A stretch of 64,000 nt of DNA from JAGVSZ01 sp019137045 (GTDB lineage: Bacteria; Pseudomonadota; Gammaproteobacteria; Burkholderiales; SG8-39): assembly GCA_046347635.1 (NCBI GenBank), contig JAXMFT010000005.1, positions 1-64,000 on the forward strand, read 5' to 3'. Of this stretch, positions 1-12,716 are shown piece after piece (position 1 is the stretch's first letter; every line of letters starts with the position of its first letter). The notes beneath the pieces were generated by a model. It saw only the letters and a list, made by a program, of their open reading frames with translations, did no database searches and had not been told where the DNA came from. The translations under genes and the position numbers were made by a program.

Positions 1-16
1 CCGCCCGGTCGCGGGC

Positions 17-1402
17 TCAGCGCGCGCCTTCGCCGAAGAGCACCACCCGCACGGTCTCGAACAGGATCATCAGATCGAGGAAGAGCGAGTGGTTCTTGAC
101 GTAGTACAGGTCGTACTCCAGCTTTTTCGCGGTGTCCTCGACCGACGCGGTGTAGACGTGCCGCACCTGCGCCCAGCCGGTGATGCCCGGCTTCATGCTG
201 AGGCGCAGCGCGTAGAACGGGATCGACTCGCCGAGCTGCGCGACGAAGTACGGCCGCTCGGGCCGCGGGCCGACGAAGCTCATCTCGCCCTTGAGGACGT
301 TGATGAGCTGCGGCAGCTCGTCGATGCGCGTGCGGCGCAGCAGCCGCCCGACGAAGGTGACGCGGTCGTCGTTCGCGGTCGCCCAGCGCGGCCTGCCGTC
401 GCCCTCCGCGTCCGCGCGCATGCTGCGGAACTTGAGCAGCTCGAAGGTCGCGCCGGCGCGCCCGACGCGCGTCTGGCGGTAGATGACCGGGCCGGGGCTC
501 TCCCACAGCACCGCCAGCGCGGCGAGCACCATCACCGGCGCGGCGGCGGCGAGCAGCGCCGCGGACACGACGACGTCGAACGCGCGCTTCACGATCGCGC
601 GCAGCCGGCCCTGCCGGAAGCCGTCGCCGTAGATCAGCCAGCTCGCCTTCAGCGACTCCAGCGGCACGATTCCCTTCACCCGCTCCATGAAGCCGACGAG
701 GTTCGTCACCCGCACGCCGCTCAGGCGGCAGGAGAGGAGGTCGTCCATCGGCAGCACGCCGCCGCGCTGCTCGCGCACCGCGACGATCACCTCGTCCACG
801 CGCAGCGCGCGCGCGGCCTCCGCGACCGAGCCGAACCGGCGCAGGATGCGCGACTCCCCGACCTGCGTGGGCTCGGCCGGCCGCACCGGGAAGAAGCCGA
901 CCACCTGCACGCCGGCGAGGGGCGACTCGCGCAGCGTGCGCTCCACCGCCGCGGCCGCGCCGCCGGTGCCCACGACCAGCGCGCGATGCGGCGCGAGGCC
1001 CGCCTGGAGGCCGGGCACCATCGCGCGGCGGAACGCGAACACGCCCACGAGGCCCATCAGCGCGCCGACCGTGATCGCGTCGTTGACCGGGTACTGCTGC
1101 GGGAACACCGTGAACACGGCGTACGCGATCGGCAGGGCGATGAGGAGCGAGACCAGGAAGCGCGGCGCGACCGCGGTGACGCCGAGCGGCTGGTCGTGGC
1201 GGTACAGGCCGAAGGCGCTGCTCACGCACACCATCGCGGCCGCGAACACGAGCGCCGGCATCACCGCCGACGGCGCGGGACTGAGCGAGCCGTGCGGCAG
1301 CACGCGCACGCTGAAGTACACGAGCCCGAAGAAGAGACAGGCCTCGAGCATCGCCTGCAGCAGCGTGGTCAGATGGAAGTGATGGCGGAACAAGGTGACC
1401 AT
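17..1402 (-). CDS. XrtA-system initiating sugar transferase (undecaprenyl-phosphate glycosyl-1-phosphate transferase, TIGR03013-like)
   Basis: This 461-residue inner-membrane protein should transfer a sugar-1-phosphate from a UDP-sugar to undecaprenyl phosphate, the first step of the lipid-linked exopolysaccharide repeat. The first ~110 residues are hydrophobic (several membrane segments), followed by a Rossmann-like CoA-binding-type middle domain (ALVVGTGGAA near residue 145). The C-terminal ~190 residues are the bacterial sugar-transferase catalytic domain, with the conserved KFRSM, RRTRIDELPQ, FVGPRPERP and KPGITGW blocks. Length and domain order fit the PEP-CTERM/XrtA-associated family. 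It stands alone at the window edge, same strand as the rest of the locus. Sugar specificity cannot be read from sequence. Confidence 0.93.
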   Translation of the reverse strand: MVTLFRHHFHLTTLLQAMLEACLFFGLVYFSVRVLPHGSLSPAPSAVMPALVFAAAMVCVSSAFGLYRHDQPLGVTAVAPRFLVSLLIALPIAYAVFTVFPQQYPVNDAITVGALMGLVGVFAFRRAMVPGLQAGLAPHRALVVGTGGAAAAVERTLRESPLAGVQVVGFFPVRPAEPTQVGESRILRRFGSVAEAARALRVDEVIVAVREQRGGVLPMDDLLSCRLSGVRVTNLVGFMERVKGIVPLESLKASWLIYGDGFRQGRLRAIVKRAFDVVVSAALLAAAAPVMVLAALAVLWESPGPVIYRQTRVGRAGATFELLKFRSMRADAEGDGRPRWATANDDRVTFVGRLLRRTRIDELPQLINVLKGEMSFVGPRPERPYFVAQLGESIPFYALRLSMKPGITGWAQVRHVYTASVEDTAKKLEYDLYYVKNHSLFLDLMILFETVRVVLFGEGAR

Positions 1403-2153
1403 TCAGGTTTCTTTCCTGCTTGAATTCCTCCCTTGTCCTGCCCGTCCGGCAAGCCCGGCTCTCTCCGCTGCTCCGTCCGCCGGCGTCGTGGCGCCGCGGA
1501 TCGCTGTTCGTCCCTGTGCAGCCGCCGCGTCGTGCGTGCGGCCCGCCGCGCCGATCCGCCGGCGCGCCAGTGCGCGCGTCCGCCGTCCGGTCGTGGTTCT
1601 GGCCTCTCGCTGAACGGCCCCGCTTCCCCCCGCGGTCCCGCATCCCGCCCGGTTCGTCCGACCGCTCGGGTCGGTGCCGGTGTCTTGAACGACTCGTGAC
1701 CTTCCGTGTTGCAACTCGAACCGCAAAAAACCTGCCGCAAGAATGTCGCTACCCCTTTCTCCTGACGTCGCGCACGTCCCGCTGCGGGCGGTGCGCGGTG
1801 GCGATGCCGGTGGCGCAATCTATCCGGCGACGCCTCGTTTTTCACTCCGACGGAAGTGCTAATCGGAGGCGAATCGATGCTGCCATACGGCCTACGCCAC
1901 GACTTAAAAACATTGTCAAAAGACCGGTACAACCCGTCGCGCGCGAACGGTTCGCCGCGAGTGTGAAAAACGTCACGCGCGGGGGCGCGCGGCGTTTGCT
2001 AGGCGGAAAGGACTAAGCCGAACGACCACGCGTCGGGCGCAGGCGACGCTCTGTCGCGCGCGGACGACGCGCTCGGGAGACGAGCCGGCCGCGCAAGCGG
2101 CGCTTCCCGCGGCGTGGCGTCCACGTGCGCCGGCCGATGGCGAACTGCGTCGC
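1403..2153. other. 750-bp intergenic region, no gene recognised
   Basis: No reading frame here resembles a protein. The half nearest the sugar transferase holds AT-richer stretches (around 1730-1760 and 1900-1930) that could carry its promoter. I searched for a sigma-54 GG-N10-GC element and found no acceptable match. The other half lies downstream of the giant RTX gene and would hold its terminator, but I see no clear hairpin with a T-run. Confidence 0.5.
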
Positions 2154-5100
2154 CTACGCCAGACGGTGCGTCCCCTGCTGCAGGCTCGCGGCCGGCTGCA
2201 GCGGCTGCGGTGCGGTCGCGAACTGCGCCGCGCCGAGCACCGCCGCCGCGGCGTCGAAGCCGACGCCCGCGAGCGACCCGGTCAGGCCGTAGCGGTACGC
2301 GAGGTCCCCGCCGAGCGCCTCCGCGTCGCTCGCCGCGAGATGCGCGTCGAGCAGCGCGTCCATCACCCGCCAGCGGGTCATGTTCGCGTCGGCGGCGCGC
2401 GCGGCGTCGAACGCCTGCACGAGCGCGGCGAAGTCGAACCGCGCGACCTTCCGGTTGCGCAGCGGATCGCTCGAGTTCGGGTCGTAGCCCGCCATCGCCT
2501 CGGCGATGACCTGCAGGGTCGCGACGCTGCGGTGCGCCGCCGACGCGTACCAGTCCTTGAACGTGATCCGGTCGTCCGGACCCGTCTCGAGGACGAGGTG
2601 GTTTCCGGACCTGGACAGGAAGAGCGCGTCGTAGGCGATGCCGCCGCCGAGCGACACGGCGTTGTCGGCGCCGCTCGAGGCGTTCACGCTGTCCTGCCCG
2701 TCGCCCGCGTTGAAGGCGAAGAGGTCCGCCCCGGCGCCGGGCGACGCGGTGTCGTTGCCGGCGCCGCCGATGAAGAGCTGGCGGGCCGCGTTGCCGCTCA
2801 TCGTGTCGGCGCCGTCCCCGCCGTGCGCGAGCCCGTTGCCGCCGGAGTCGCGCAGCGTGTCGTTCCCGCCCAGCCCCTGCAGGACGTCCACGCCGCCGCC
2901 GCCGGTGAGCGTGTTGTTCGCCGCGTTGCCGCGCAGCATGTTGTTCGCGCCGTTGCCGGTCGCGTTGATCGCGGCCGTGCCGGTCAGCACGACGTGCTCG
3001 ACGTGCGGGCGGCTCGACACCGAGTAGCCGACCGACGATTCCACCAGGTCCGAGCCGGCGCTCGCGTTCTCCTGCACCGAGTCGCCGCCGTTGTCCACCA
3101 CGTACGTGTCGTGGCCCAGCCCGCCGCGCATCGTGTCGGCGCCCGCGCCGCCGTCGAGCCGGTCGTCGCCGGACTTCCCGGTCAGCGTGTTCTTCGACGA
3201 CGTCCCCACCAGGTGCTGCGGCGGGGCCGCCGTGACCGTCACCGCAAGCGGCAGCGTCGCCGTCGCGCCCGCCCCGTCCCTGGCCGTCACCCGCAACTCG
3301 AGCGTCCCGATCGCGCCGATCGCCGGCGTGCCAGTGAGCTTGCCCGTCGTCGCGCCGAGGGTGAGCCACGAAGGGAGCGCCGCGCCGTTCGCCAGCGTCG
3401 CGCTGTACGAGAGCGCGTCGCCGGCGTCCACGTCCGCAAACGCGGCGTGCGCGAAGTACGCGAGCGCCTGGCCTTCCTCGACGCTCGCCGCGTCGAACGC
3501 TCGCAGGAGCTGCGGGGCGTCGTTGACATCGCTCACCGTCAGGTCGAACGCGTCGCTCGCCGTGGCGCCGGCGGTGTCCGTCGCGGTGACCTCGATCGAC
3601 ACGGTGCCCACGTGCTCGTTGCCCGGCAACCCCGAGAAGCGCCGGGTCACCGGATCGAACGCGAGCCACGACGGCAGCGCCCCGCCGCTCGCCAGCGTGG
3701 CCGAGTAGGCGAGAACGTCGTCCCCGTCGGCGTCGGTGAAGGACGCGGCCGGCACGACGTAGCTCCAGGACGCGTCCTCGTTCGCGGTCTGGTTCGGGAT
3801 CGCGGCGGCGAGCGCCGGCGCGTGGTTCTCGCGCAGGACGTCGAGCGTGAACGCGGCGGTCGCGGTCGCGCCGGCCGAGTCGGTCGCGACGAGCGCGATC
3901 GCGTAGCGGCCGAGGTCCGACGCGGTCGGGTCGCCCCAGAGCGCGCCGTCGTCGAGCCACAGCCAGCCGGGCAGCGGATCGCCGTTCGCCAGGGTCGCGT
4001 CGACCCACAGATAGTCGCCGGCGTCCGGATCGCTGAAGACCTCGGGCAGCAGCGCGAGAACGTAGGTCTGACCCGCGAACGCCGTCTGCGCCGCCGGCGG
4101 CGTGGCCACCGGGGCGTCGTTCACGTTGTGGACTACCAGGTTCATCGTCCAGGTCGCGCGCGCCCCCGACGGATCGGTCGCGACGAGCTCGAGCGCAGTC
4201 GCGCCCACATCGCCGTTGCCCGGCGTGCCCGACAGCGTGCGCGTCGGCGCGTCGAACGCGAGCCACGTCGGCAGGCTCGCACCGTTGGCGCCCGCGAGCG
4301 ACCAGGCGAGCGTGTCGCCGGCGTCGAGGTCCACGAACGCGTCCGTGCGCAGCGCGAGCGCGAACGGCTGGTCCTCGAGCGCTGCGCGGTCGCGCGGCGG
4401 CGAATTCACGAAGGGCGCGAGGTTCCCCACGGGCCCGGCCGCCCGCGCCGCGAGCGCGGCGGCGTCGAGCCAGACGCCGTCGCCGGCGAAGTAGGCGCGC
4501 TCGACGCCGACGCCGTTCGCGCGGTCCTGGTGCACGACCACCGCGTCGCCGGAGGCGAACGCGAGCTCGAGCCGGTCGCCGCTCGCGTGCACGACGACGC
4601 TCCCGGAGGTGGCGCCGGCGAACTCCAGGACATCGTCGCCGCCCGCGTCCTCGACGTAGTCGCGGCCGAATCCGGACGCGAAGGCGTAGCGGTCGTCGCC
4701 CGCGCCGCCCAGCAGCCGGTCGTTGCCGCCCTCGCCCGCGAGAACGTCGCCCGCGGCGCCCCCGCGCAGCAGGTCGTCGCCGAATCCGCCCTGGAGCGTG
4801 CTGGCGGCGTCGGTCGCGTGCAGCGCGTCGGGCCCGACCGAGCCGGTGAGCACGCCCGCGGGCGCGTCCGCGCCCGGCACCCGCACGCCCGCCGCGACGA
4901 GCCGCGCGAGATCGAGCTCGGCGCCGTCGGCGAAACGCACGCGCTCGACCTGATAGCGCGCGCCGGCGAAGTAGTTCGCCATCCGCACGGACTCGAAGAG
5001 CAGGTCGTCCGCCGGATCGGACGCGTCGCGCCGCACCTGCTCCAGCACGAGGTCGTTGCCGATGCGCACCGGCGCCTGCAGGTCGTCCTGCAGCCCGCCG

Positions 5101-8100
5101 AGGACGACCGTGTCGGCCGTCCAGCCGTAGACGTACTGCGTGTCGTCGTCCGTGATCCGGTCCTCGGCGATCCGCGCAACGTCGCGCCGTCGCCCGAGTA
5201 GGCCGCCCGCAACATAGGTGTCGCCGCCGTCGCCCCCGGCGAGCACGTCCGACCCGGGGCCGCCGTCGAGACGATTCGCAAACCGGTTCCCGGTCAGGGT
5301 GTCGTCACCGGCGCCACCGACGAGCGAGGACACGCCGAGCGGCTCGCCGAGTTCGAGCGCTTCCGCGTTCGCGTAGTCGTCGAGCCGGTACTCGCCGATG
5401 GGGCCGCCGGCGATCTGGACGGTGTCGCGTCCCTCGCCGGGCCGCTCGACCACGCGGTCGCCGGCGCCGAGCACGTAGCGGTCGTCGCCGCGCCCGCCGG
5501 CGAGGACATTCGCGGCCGCGTTCCGGCTGCCGTCGAGCGTATTGGCCGCGTCGTTCCCGCGCCCGGCGACGGGCGCATCGCCGATGAGCGTCAGCGTCAG
5601 GCCGAACCCGGCGAGGTCGAAGTCGAAGGCGCTCTCCACCGCGTCCTGCGGCGTCGCGTCGCCGGTCGCGAGAATCACGTCGCCCGCGTCGGCGATGCGG
5701 TAGGTGTCCGGCCCCTCGTGCCCGATGTAGGCGTCGGCGCCCCCGCCGCCGTCGAGCACGACCGGCGCGCCCGGCATGACGCGGGAGGCGTCGAGCACGT
5801 TGTCGAGCGCGTTGCCGATCGCATCGCGCGCGCTCGGGACGTGGCGGCGAAGCGCGCCGTCGTAGAACGAGTAGGTCGGGGTGAGCAGCAGCACGAGGCG
5901 CTCGACGTTCTCGGGAAGCGCGTAGTCGTACGCCTTCGCCTCGACCGTGTCGTCGCCCTCGCCCGCGGCTTCGACGATCGTGTCCGGGGTATAGGGAACG
6001 AGCATCCCGTCGATGTAGGGATCCTCGTCCAGGTACACGTCGTCCCCGCGGCCGCCGATCAGCGTGTCCGCCCCGCGCCCGCCGACGAGGCGGTTGCCGT
6101 TCGCGTTGCCGCGGAGAACGTTGTCGAGGTCGTTGCCGGTCGCCGACGCGTTGAGCGAGCCGGTGAGCGTGAGGTGTTCGACGTTCGCCGGCAGCACGTA
6201 CGAGACGATCGACTCGATCGTGTCGGTGCCCCCGCCCGCCGGCTCGACGACGACGTCCCGGTCGTTGTCCACCGCGAAGGTGTCGTCGGCTGTGGTGCCG
6301 GTCAGCGTGTTCTCCGCGCCGGTGAGCAGGCGCGCCTCCACGTCGGCGCGGGTCCAGCGCGTGCCGTCGGCGAACTCGATCGTCTCGATCTCGCGCGTCG
6401 CCGCGAAGTAGCTCGCGATGCGCACCTGGTCGCTCGAGCCGTCGATGACCAGCGTCAGGTCGTCGCCCGGCGCAAACAGACTGCCGTTCCGGGTCCGGTA
6501 GCGCTCGACCTCCGCCGGCGTGATCCCCGCCGCAAAGCGCAGCGTGTCGCTGCCGCCGGTGCCGTTCGAGTAGAACGGCCGGTCCTCGATCTCGTCGGCG
6601 CCGTCGCCGCGCGCGTACAGGTAGACGTCGTCGTGCTCGCCGCCGAGGAGGCGGTCGGCGCCCGGGCCGCCTTCCAGAATATCCGCACCGCCGCCCGCGT
6701 CGAGGGAGTCGGACCCCGCGCCGCCGCGCAGGACGTCGCGGCCCTGGTAGAGCCACGTGCTCGGGTAGGTGAAGTCGCCCGAGAGCGCGTCGTCGCCGGC
6801 CCCGCCCTCCAGCACGTCGTCGCCGTTCTCGCCCCACAGGCTGTCGGCGCCGTCGCCGCCGAGGATGACGTCGTTGCCCTCGCCGCCGGCGACGTAGTCA
6901 TCGCCCGCGCCGCCGTCGAGCGCGTCCGCGCCGCCGAAGCCGCGGAAGCGGTCGTCGCCGCCCGTGGCGGCCGTGAGGCGGCCGCGGATGTCGGCCGCGG
7001 TCCAGACGGCCGCGTCGGCGAACGCCACGCGGTCCACCATCCGATACGCGTCGTCCGTGAAGAACGGCCGCCAGAGCTTCACGCCCTCGCCGGTCGGCTG
7101 GCCGGCGGCATCCAGCAGATCGAAGTAGAGATCGTCGTTCGAGTCGTACAGCGACCACTCGCGGCGCAGCGCGACCGAACTCGAGTCGCTCGCCCAGAAC
7201 GCGAGCACGTCGACGCGGTTTGCCGAGGCGTCGTAGTCGTCGATGGTGTCGCGCCCGTCGCCGGGGGCGAAGCGGTACCGGTCGCTGCCCGCCCCGCCGC
7301 GCAGCGCGTCGTCGCCCGCGCCGCCGGAGAGCGTGTCCGCGCCGTCCTCGCCGTAGAGCGAGTCGGCGTCCGCTCCGCCCTCGAGCGTGTCCGCGCCGGC
7401 GCCGGCGGCGAGCCAGTCGGCCCCGGCCTGTCCGAGGAGCCGGTCGTCGCCGTCGCCGCCGTAGAGCTGATCGGCGCCGTCGCCCCCGTCCACGAGGTCG
7501 TCGCCCGTCTGCCCGTAGAGGCGATCGTCGCCGCCGCGACCGTAGATCGTGTCCGCGTACGCCGACCCGTTGAAAGTGTCGGGACCCTCGGTGAGCCGAT
7601 TGGGGATGCGCGCGCCGATCTCGATGCGGTCCCAGAAGCTGCCGTCGGCGAAGTCGATGCGGTCGATGCCGTCGCCGGCGAACTGGTCGCGCACCGTCAC
7701 CTGGTCGAGCGCATCGCGCAGCTTCACCACGAGGTCGTTCGCCAAGCGTTCCAGCTCGACGTCGCCCGGCCCCGCGCCGGCGAAGAGCGCGAGCGCGTCC
7801 GAGTCGCCGGCCGCGCCGTCGGCGAGGGTGTCCTGCCCGTCGCCGTAGCCGAAGCGGTAGACGTCGTCGCCCGCGCCTCCCGTCAGGGTGTCGTTGCCGG
7901 CCCCGCCGTCCAGGACGTCGTCGCCGGCACCGGTGGATAGCGTGTCGTCGCCGTCGGCGCCGTACACGCGATCCACGACGTTCGTGCCGGTCAGCGTTTC
8001 CGCCGCCCCGGTCCCGTCGACGTCGAAGCCGCGCGCGATCAGCTGCTCGTAGGAGAGCGTCGTCCCGTCGGCGAACTCGAAGAGATCGACCGCGCGCCGC

Positions 8101-11100
8101 GCGAGCACGTCGTCCGGGTCGAAGTTCGGGAAGACGAGCGCATCGGCGCGATCCCCCCCGACCTGGATCCGCAGCGAACCGGTCGCGAGACGCACGTCGT
8201 CGGGGGTGATTCCCGGACCGAAGACGACCCGGTTCGGCGCGGTGGCCGCGCCGCCCGTGTCGTCGATCCTGTCGGTGCCGTCGCCGAGGTGATAGAGGTA
8301 GGTGTTGCCGCCGCCCGCGCCGGTCAGCACGTCGTCGCCGCGCCCGCCCGCGAGGACCGCGCCGCCGCCGGTGGCCGTGAGCGTGTCGTCGGCCGCGCCC
8401 CCGGCGAGCAGCACCGCGGCCCCGGCCGAAGTCTCGTCCTGCGCCTCGTCGAGGAAGCGGCCGAGCAGCTGCTGCCAGCTCAGCACGACGCCGCCGCCGA
8501 GATCGAAGCGCTCGATCGCGCCGGCGAACCCGCCCTCGATCAGCACTTCGTCGCTCGCGCCGAACGACACGACGAGGTCCGGCGTATCGCCGTTGCGGCG
8601 CACCGCCCGCACCCCGGCCCCGGACAGCCGCAGCGTGTCGCTGCCGGCGCGGTCGGCGATCGACTCCAGCGCGCCGCCGGACGGACTGTCCCCGGCTTGC
8701 AACACGTACACGTCGTCCCCTGCTCCGCCTTCGAGGCGGTCGCGATCGACGCCGCCGTGGAGGAGATCGTCACCCGCGCCGCCGTCGAGGAAGTCCTCGC
8801 CGGCGTCGCCGTACAGCAGGTCCTTGCCGCCGTTGCCCTGGAGCGTGTCGCCGCCGGCGCCGCCGTGCAGCGCGTCGTCGCCCTCCACGCTGCCGCCGTC
8901 GCCGAGGAGCGAGTCCTGTCCGTCGCCACCGAAGAGGCGGTCCTCACCGCCGCCGCCCTTCAGGGCGTCATTCCCCGCGCCGCCGTCCAGGAAATCGTCC
9001 CCGTGGTGCTCCGCCGCGAGCGTCTCGTTGTCACCGTTGTCACCCGCGATCGTGTCATGGCCTTCGCCGCCATACAGTTCGTCGGCGCCACCCTGACCGA
9101 TCAACTCGTCGTCGCCTGCGCCGCCGTCGAGGTGGTCGGCGCCGTGGAAGCGGCCCTCGAGGTCGGTGTAGTCGCCCTCGAGATGATCGTCGCCGTCGCC
9201 TCCGGTGAGCCAATCGTCGCTGCCTTCGCCCCAGAGCTTGTCGCGGCCCGCGCCGCCGTCCAGGTAGTCCTTGCCGTGAAACGCGCCGGGCGTCACCGGA
9301 TCGTCGCCGCCCAGGCTGTCGTCCCCGTCGCCTCCGTAGAGCTGATCGTCCCCGCCGTTGCCGGCGAGCTCGTCGTCGCCGGCGCCGCCGTCGAGCGAGT
9401 CCGCGCCATGGAGCGCGCCGGCGAGCCCTTCGGGGGTCCCGTCGTCGAGGTCGTCGCCGCTCAGGATGTCCGCGCCGTCGCGGCCGTAGAGCGCGTCGGC
9501 GCCCTGGTCGCCGAAGAGCACGTCGGCGTCGCGACCCCCGTCGATGAAGTCGGCGCCGGCCTGGCCGAACAGCCAGTCGGCGCCCGCGCCGCCGAAGATC
9601 GTATCCGCGCCGCCGGGCACGTCCTTCTGGGTGACCAGCACCGAGACCAGGCGCGCGGCGACCCTGCGCCGGTCGGGGTTGAGCCAGGTGGTCTCGCGCT
9701 CGACGCGCCAGTCGGCCGAGGCAGTCGTGTACTGGCTGAACTGCAAATCCCCGAAGACGTTGTCGTCGCCGCCCATGCCGACGAGCACGTCCTCGCCGTC
9801 GCCGCCGAGCAGACCGTCGGCCCCGCCCCAGCCGACCGCGGTGTCGTTGCCTGCCCAGCCGTCCAGGAGGTCGGCCGCGCCGCCCGCGCTTTGCGACTCG
9901 CCGAGCGCGATGGCGTCGGCGAGAACGATCTCCGATTCGGCGTACAGCTCGTCGGCGTCGGCGCCGGCGAGCATCACGTCGGCGCCGGAGCCGCCGATGA
10001 GCGTGTCCTCGCCGGCCCAGCGCACGGCGAAGTCGTTGCCTCCGCCCAGGTCGATCCGATCGCCGGCGCTGTCGTTCTCCGCGGACCAGTAGACGAGGAC
10101 GCGGTCGTCGCCCGCGTCGGCGAGCACCACGTCGGCCCCCAGCAGCGGGTAGATGACATCGGTGGTGACCTTGCCGAGGATCTGCTCGTCGGCGTCGGTG
10201 CCGTAGACCTCGGGGCTGGCGGGCTCGAGGTCGGTGACGACGGCCGCGGGCGGGGTGAAGGGCGGTTCGTCGACGGCGGCAAGGGCGATCGTCGCTTCCG
10301 GGCGCTCCTTGTGCGTCGGCACGCCCGTGGCGCCGGCGAGCGCCGCGTGCAGCGTGAGCGTCTGCGACGCGTCGACGTCCTCGTCGTTCCAGAGCGTGAA
10401 GGCGATCTGCCGGGTCCCTTCGGGCACGACCAGGCTGAAACGCCCGCCGGTGACGGGTTGCGTGCCGTTCGCGCTGAACACCGTGAACTTGTCCGCGTCC
10501 GCGCCCTCCACGCGCAGCGCGATGCGCTGGCCACCGGGGCCGGCGGCGTAGGGGAGGAAGATGGTGTACTCGCGACCGCGCGCTTCGGTCGTCGCGCTCG
10601 CGTCGACGGCGTCCGCGTCGAGACCCGCCGCGGGCGCGGCGAACGGGCTCGCCGATGCGCCGTCGCGGATGACGATCTTCTGCGCACCCGAGTCGGCGAT
10701 GCGCAGCGCTTCCGCGATGTCGGCCCGCACGGCCGCGTAGGCGGGATCGTCCATCGCGCCCGCGAGCGCGTCGTGGATCGGTTGGTAGTCCCTGAAGTCC
10801 AGCGTGTCGGTGCCGAATGCGTTTCCGGCGCTCGCGTACTTCGCGGTCAAGTCCCGGTTCGCGTTCGCGATCGCTTCGCCCATCTGGTAGCGGACGAAAT
10901 CGTCCTTCGCCGCCTGAATCGTCGCTGCGAGGACGGCGTCGGTCGCGCCAAAGACACGGAGGTCTTCCGCCATCGCCGCGACCAACTGCACGTCGAGCTC
11001 GGCGATCTGGCGCGCGGACAGGCCCGCCTCTCGCGCCCGGCCCTGGAGATAGGCCATCGACTCGTACAGGCCGTTGGGACCGTCCAGGGCGGTCATGAAC

Positions 11101-12716
11101 GCGTCCGGATCGACTCGGAGCGGTTCGAGCGCGATAACGGTTCTGCGGTCGCGCGGATCGAGGATGTAGCGCTCGCGCTCCTCGTTCGTCAGCCGACGGT
11201 TGGCGGCGAGGACGCGCGCGGCCTGCCTGTATCGCACCGCGAGCTCCTCGTCGGTGCGTGACGGCGCCGCGCCGGGGTCGGTGGGGAGCGCATTGGCCGG
11301 AACGAACGTCTTGTTCAGCAGCTCCGTGGCCTGGCGCTTGTCCTCCGGCGTCAAACCGCGCAGGGCGTCGAGCGCGGTGAAGACGAGCCGTCCGATCGAG
11401 AGCGCCGGGACGAACAGGCTGCCGAAGAGGATCGCGAGATTGAAGGCTCCGAGCGCCAGCCGGCCGGCGAAACCGATCTGGCCTGCGCGGTAGAGCGCAT
11501 CGATCCCGGCGCCGATCAGGTTCGCCATCTGTCCGGGATTGCCGAACGCCACCGAGCTCGCGAGGCCGAGCACGAGCCGTGCGCCCGCGCTGTAGTTCGT
11601 GAGCTTCGGGTTCTGCTCCATGAAGGCCTGCGAGAACCGGGACGCGACCCACTGCGAGTTGCCGAGATCGAGATAGTCGATCGAATGCGAGCGAAGCCGC
11701 GCGCTCGATTCGAAGTCGCCTTTGAAGACATCGAAACCCTGGTAGAAGCCCGACTCGATGCGATGCGCGCCGACCATGCCGAGGTAGCTCTGCGGGTCGT
11801 CGTCGGACTTGCCGGGACGGCGGAAGTCGAGCAGGAAGGTGTTGCCCGCGCCGTTGAGATGCCCGTAGCCGGGCATCAGGCGCATGCGCGGCTGCAGAAC
11901 GCCGTCGACTTCCTCGTTGTAGCCCTCCATCTTGGCGCCGAGACGATGCACGAGGTCGTTCGAGACGACGTAGTGCGCGGTCTGCACGCCCTTGAGGAGG
12001 TTCGGGTCGAAGTCCGACGTGCCGTCCGCCTTGGCATAGATCTGGAATAGCCCTGCGCCGCCAGCGAAGGCGTTGAAGGTGGTCAGCGTGACGTACTCGT
12101 GGTGATACACGAAGCTCGGATGGGTTGCGCTCTTCTTTCGCGCGTCCGCTTCTGCTTCTTTTGCGCGCTTGACAAACTCGTACGCCGCGTACTGCGCGAG
12201 TCCGCCGCCAAGGCTCTGGCCGGCGAAGTGAACGATGCCGGCTGCGGGAATGGCTCCATCGAGCGGGTTGAAAAAGCCTGCCATCAACTCGTCGCGGTGC
12301 CAGCCATGACGAGAGACTGACACCTATGTCCTGCACCCAGTCCTTGAGATCCGGGCCATCCGTACCCCGCATCGCTACGAGGTATTCCTCTGTCGCCCAA
12401 GCGATAGATCGTCGCCCCGAAACCAAGAGGAGTCTTCGACGAAGTCGACCACGCGCCACGCGGGAAACTCGATGGCAGTCGTCGTTCCGCCCGCCGGCGT
12501 AGGCGCATCGTCGAAAACCTTGTTGTCCGAGAACGGGTCGCCGGACTCCGGGATCGATTCCCATAGTGCCTGCGGGAAACCGTACTCTTCTCCTGGGTCG
12601 CTATCTGGCAACGACTCAAGCGGATCCCCGCGTCTTCTCGTCCCTTCTAGGTAATAGCTCGCATCGCTCGCCACCAGTCCGAGGATCGACAGCGGATTGC
12701 GCCGACGGACGATCAT
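2154..12716 (-). CDS. Giant RTX/haemolysin-type adhesin with N-terminal lipase-like domain (two frameshifts near the N-terminus)
   Basis: Likely a secreted, calcium-binding surface protein of about 3,500 residues. The N-terminus starts at 12716 (MIVRRRNPL), changes frame near 12400 (block LVAMRGTDGPDLKDW) and again near 12330. From 12323 it runs 3,389 residues uninterrupted. The first two blocks plus GQSLGGG (Ser37 of the long frame) form a class-3-lipase/alpha-beta-hydrolase fold. Next come a helical region, a Calx-beta-like stretch near residue 600, then many GGxGxDxLxG RTX nonapeptides (residues ~775-2570) interspersed with HCBP-related segments. Four cadherin/Ig-like CADG domains follow (~2640-3030; SLPTWLAFD, PSWLAFDP, PSWLTLG motifs), then a second RTX block. 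It would use type I secretion; no ABC/MFP/TolC exporter is in the window. The start codon overlaps the stop of the upstream lipoprotein gene (ATGA at 12713-12716), so the pair is probably translationally coupled. Substrate of the lipase-like domain is unknown. Confidence 0.85.
4600..10150 (-). repeat. RTX (GGxGxDxLx) repeat-coding region
   Basis: Degenerate tandem repeats of about 27 bp encode glycine/aspartate-rich nonapeptides of the calcium-binding parallel beta-roll type. Blocks are separated by HCBP-related segments ending in motifs such as LSWQQLL and TLSYEQLI. On the plus strand the same DNA reads as recurrent gtcgtcgcc/gccgccgtc units, which opens long antisense frames. Confidence 0.9.

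Noticed and set aside
1403..2153. Sigma-54 promoter upstream of the sugar transferase, as often seen in XrtA systems
   Set aside because: No GG-N10-GC element with adequate flanks was found; the closest match has the wrong spacing.
4600..10150. CRISPR array or satellite
   Set aside because: The periodic pattern is ~27 bp, degenerate and entirely coding (RTX nonapeptides); there are no identical repeats with unique spacers.
2166..11261. Very long plus-strand open frames (about 1,000 codons each) opposite the RTX gene
   Set aside because: They are made of Arg/Val/Ala/Gly-rich sequence produced by the antisense reading of GC-rich RTX repeats. The minus-strand protein has clear domains; the plus frames have none.
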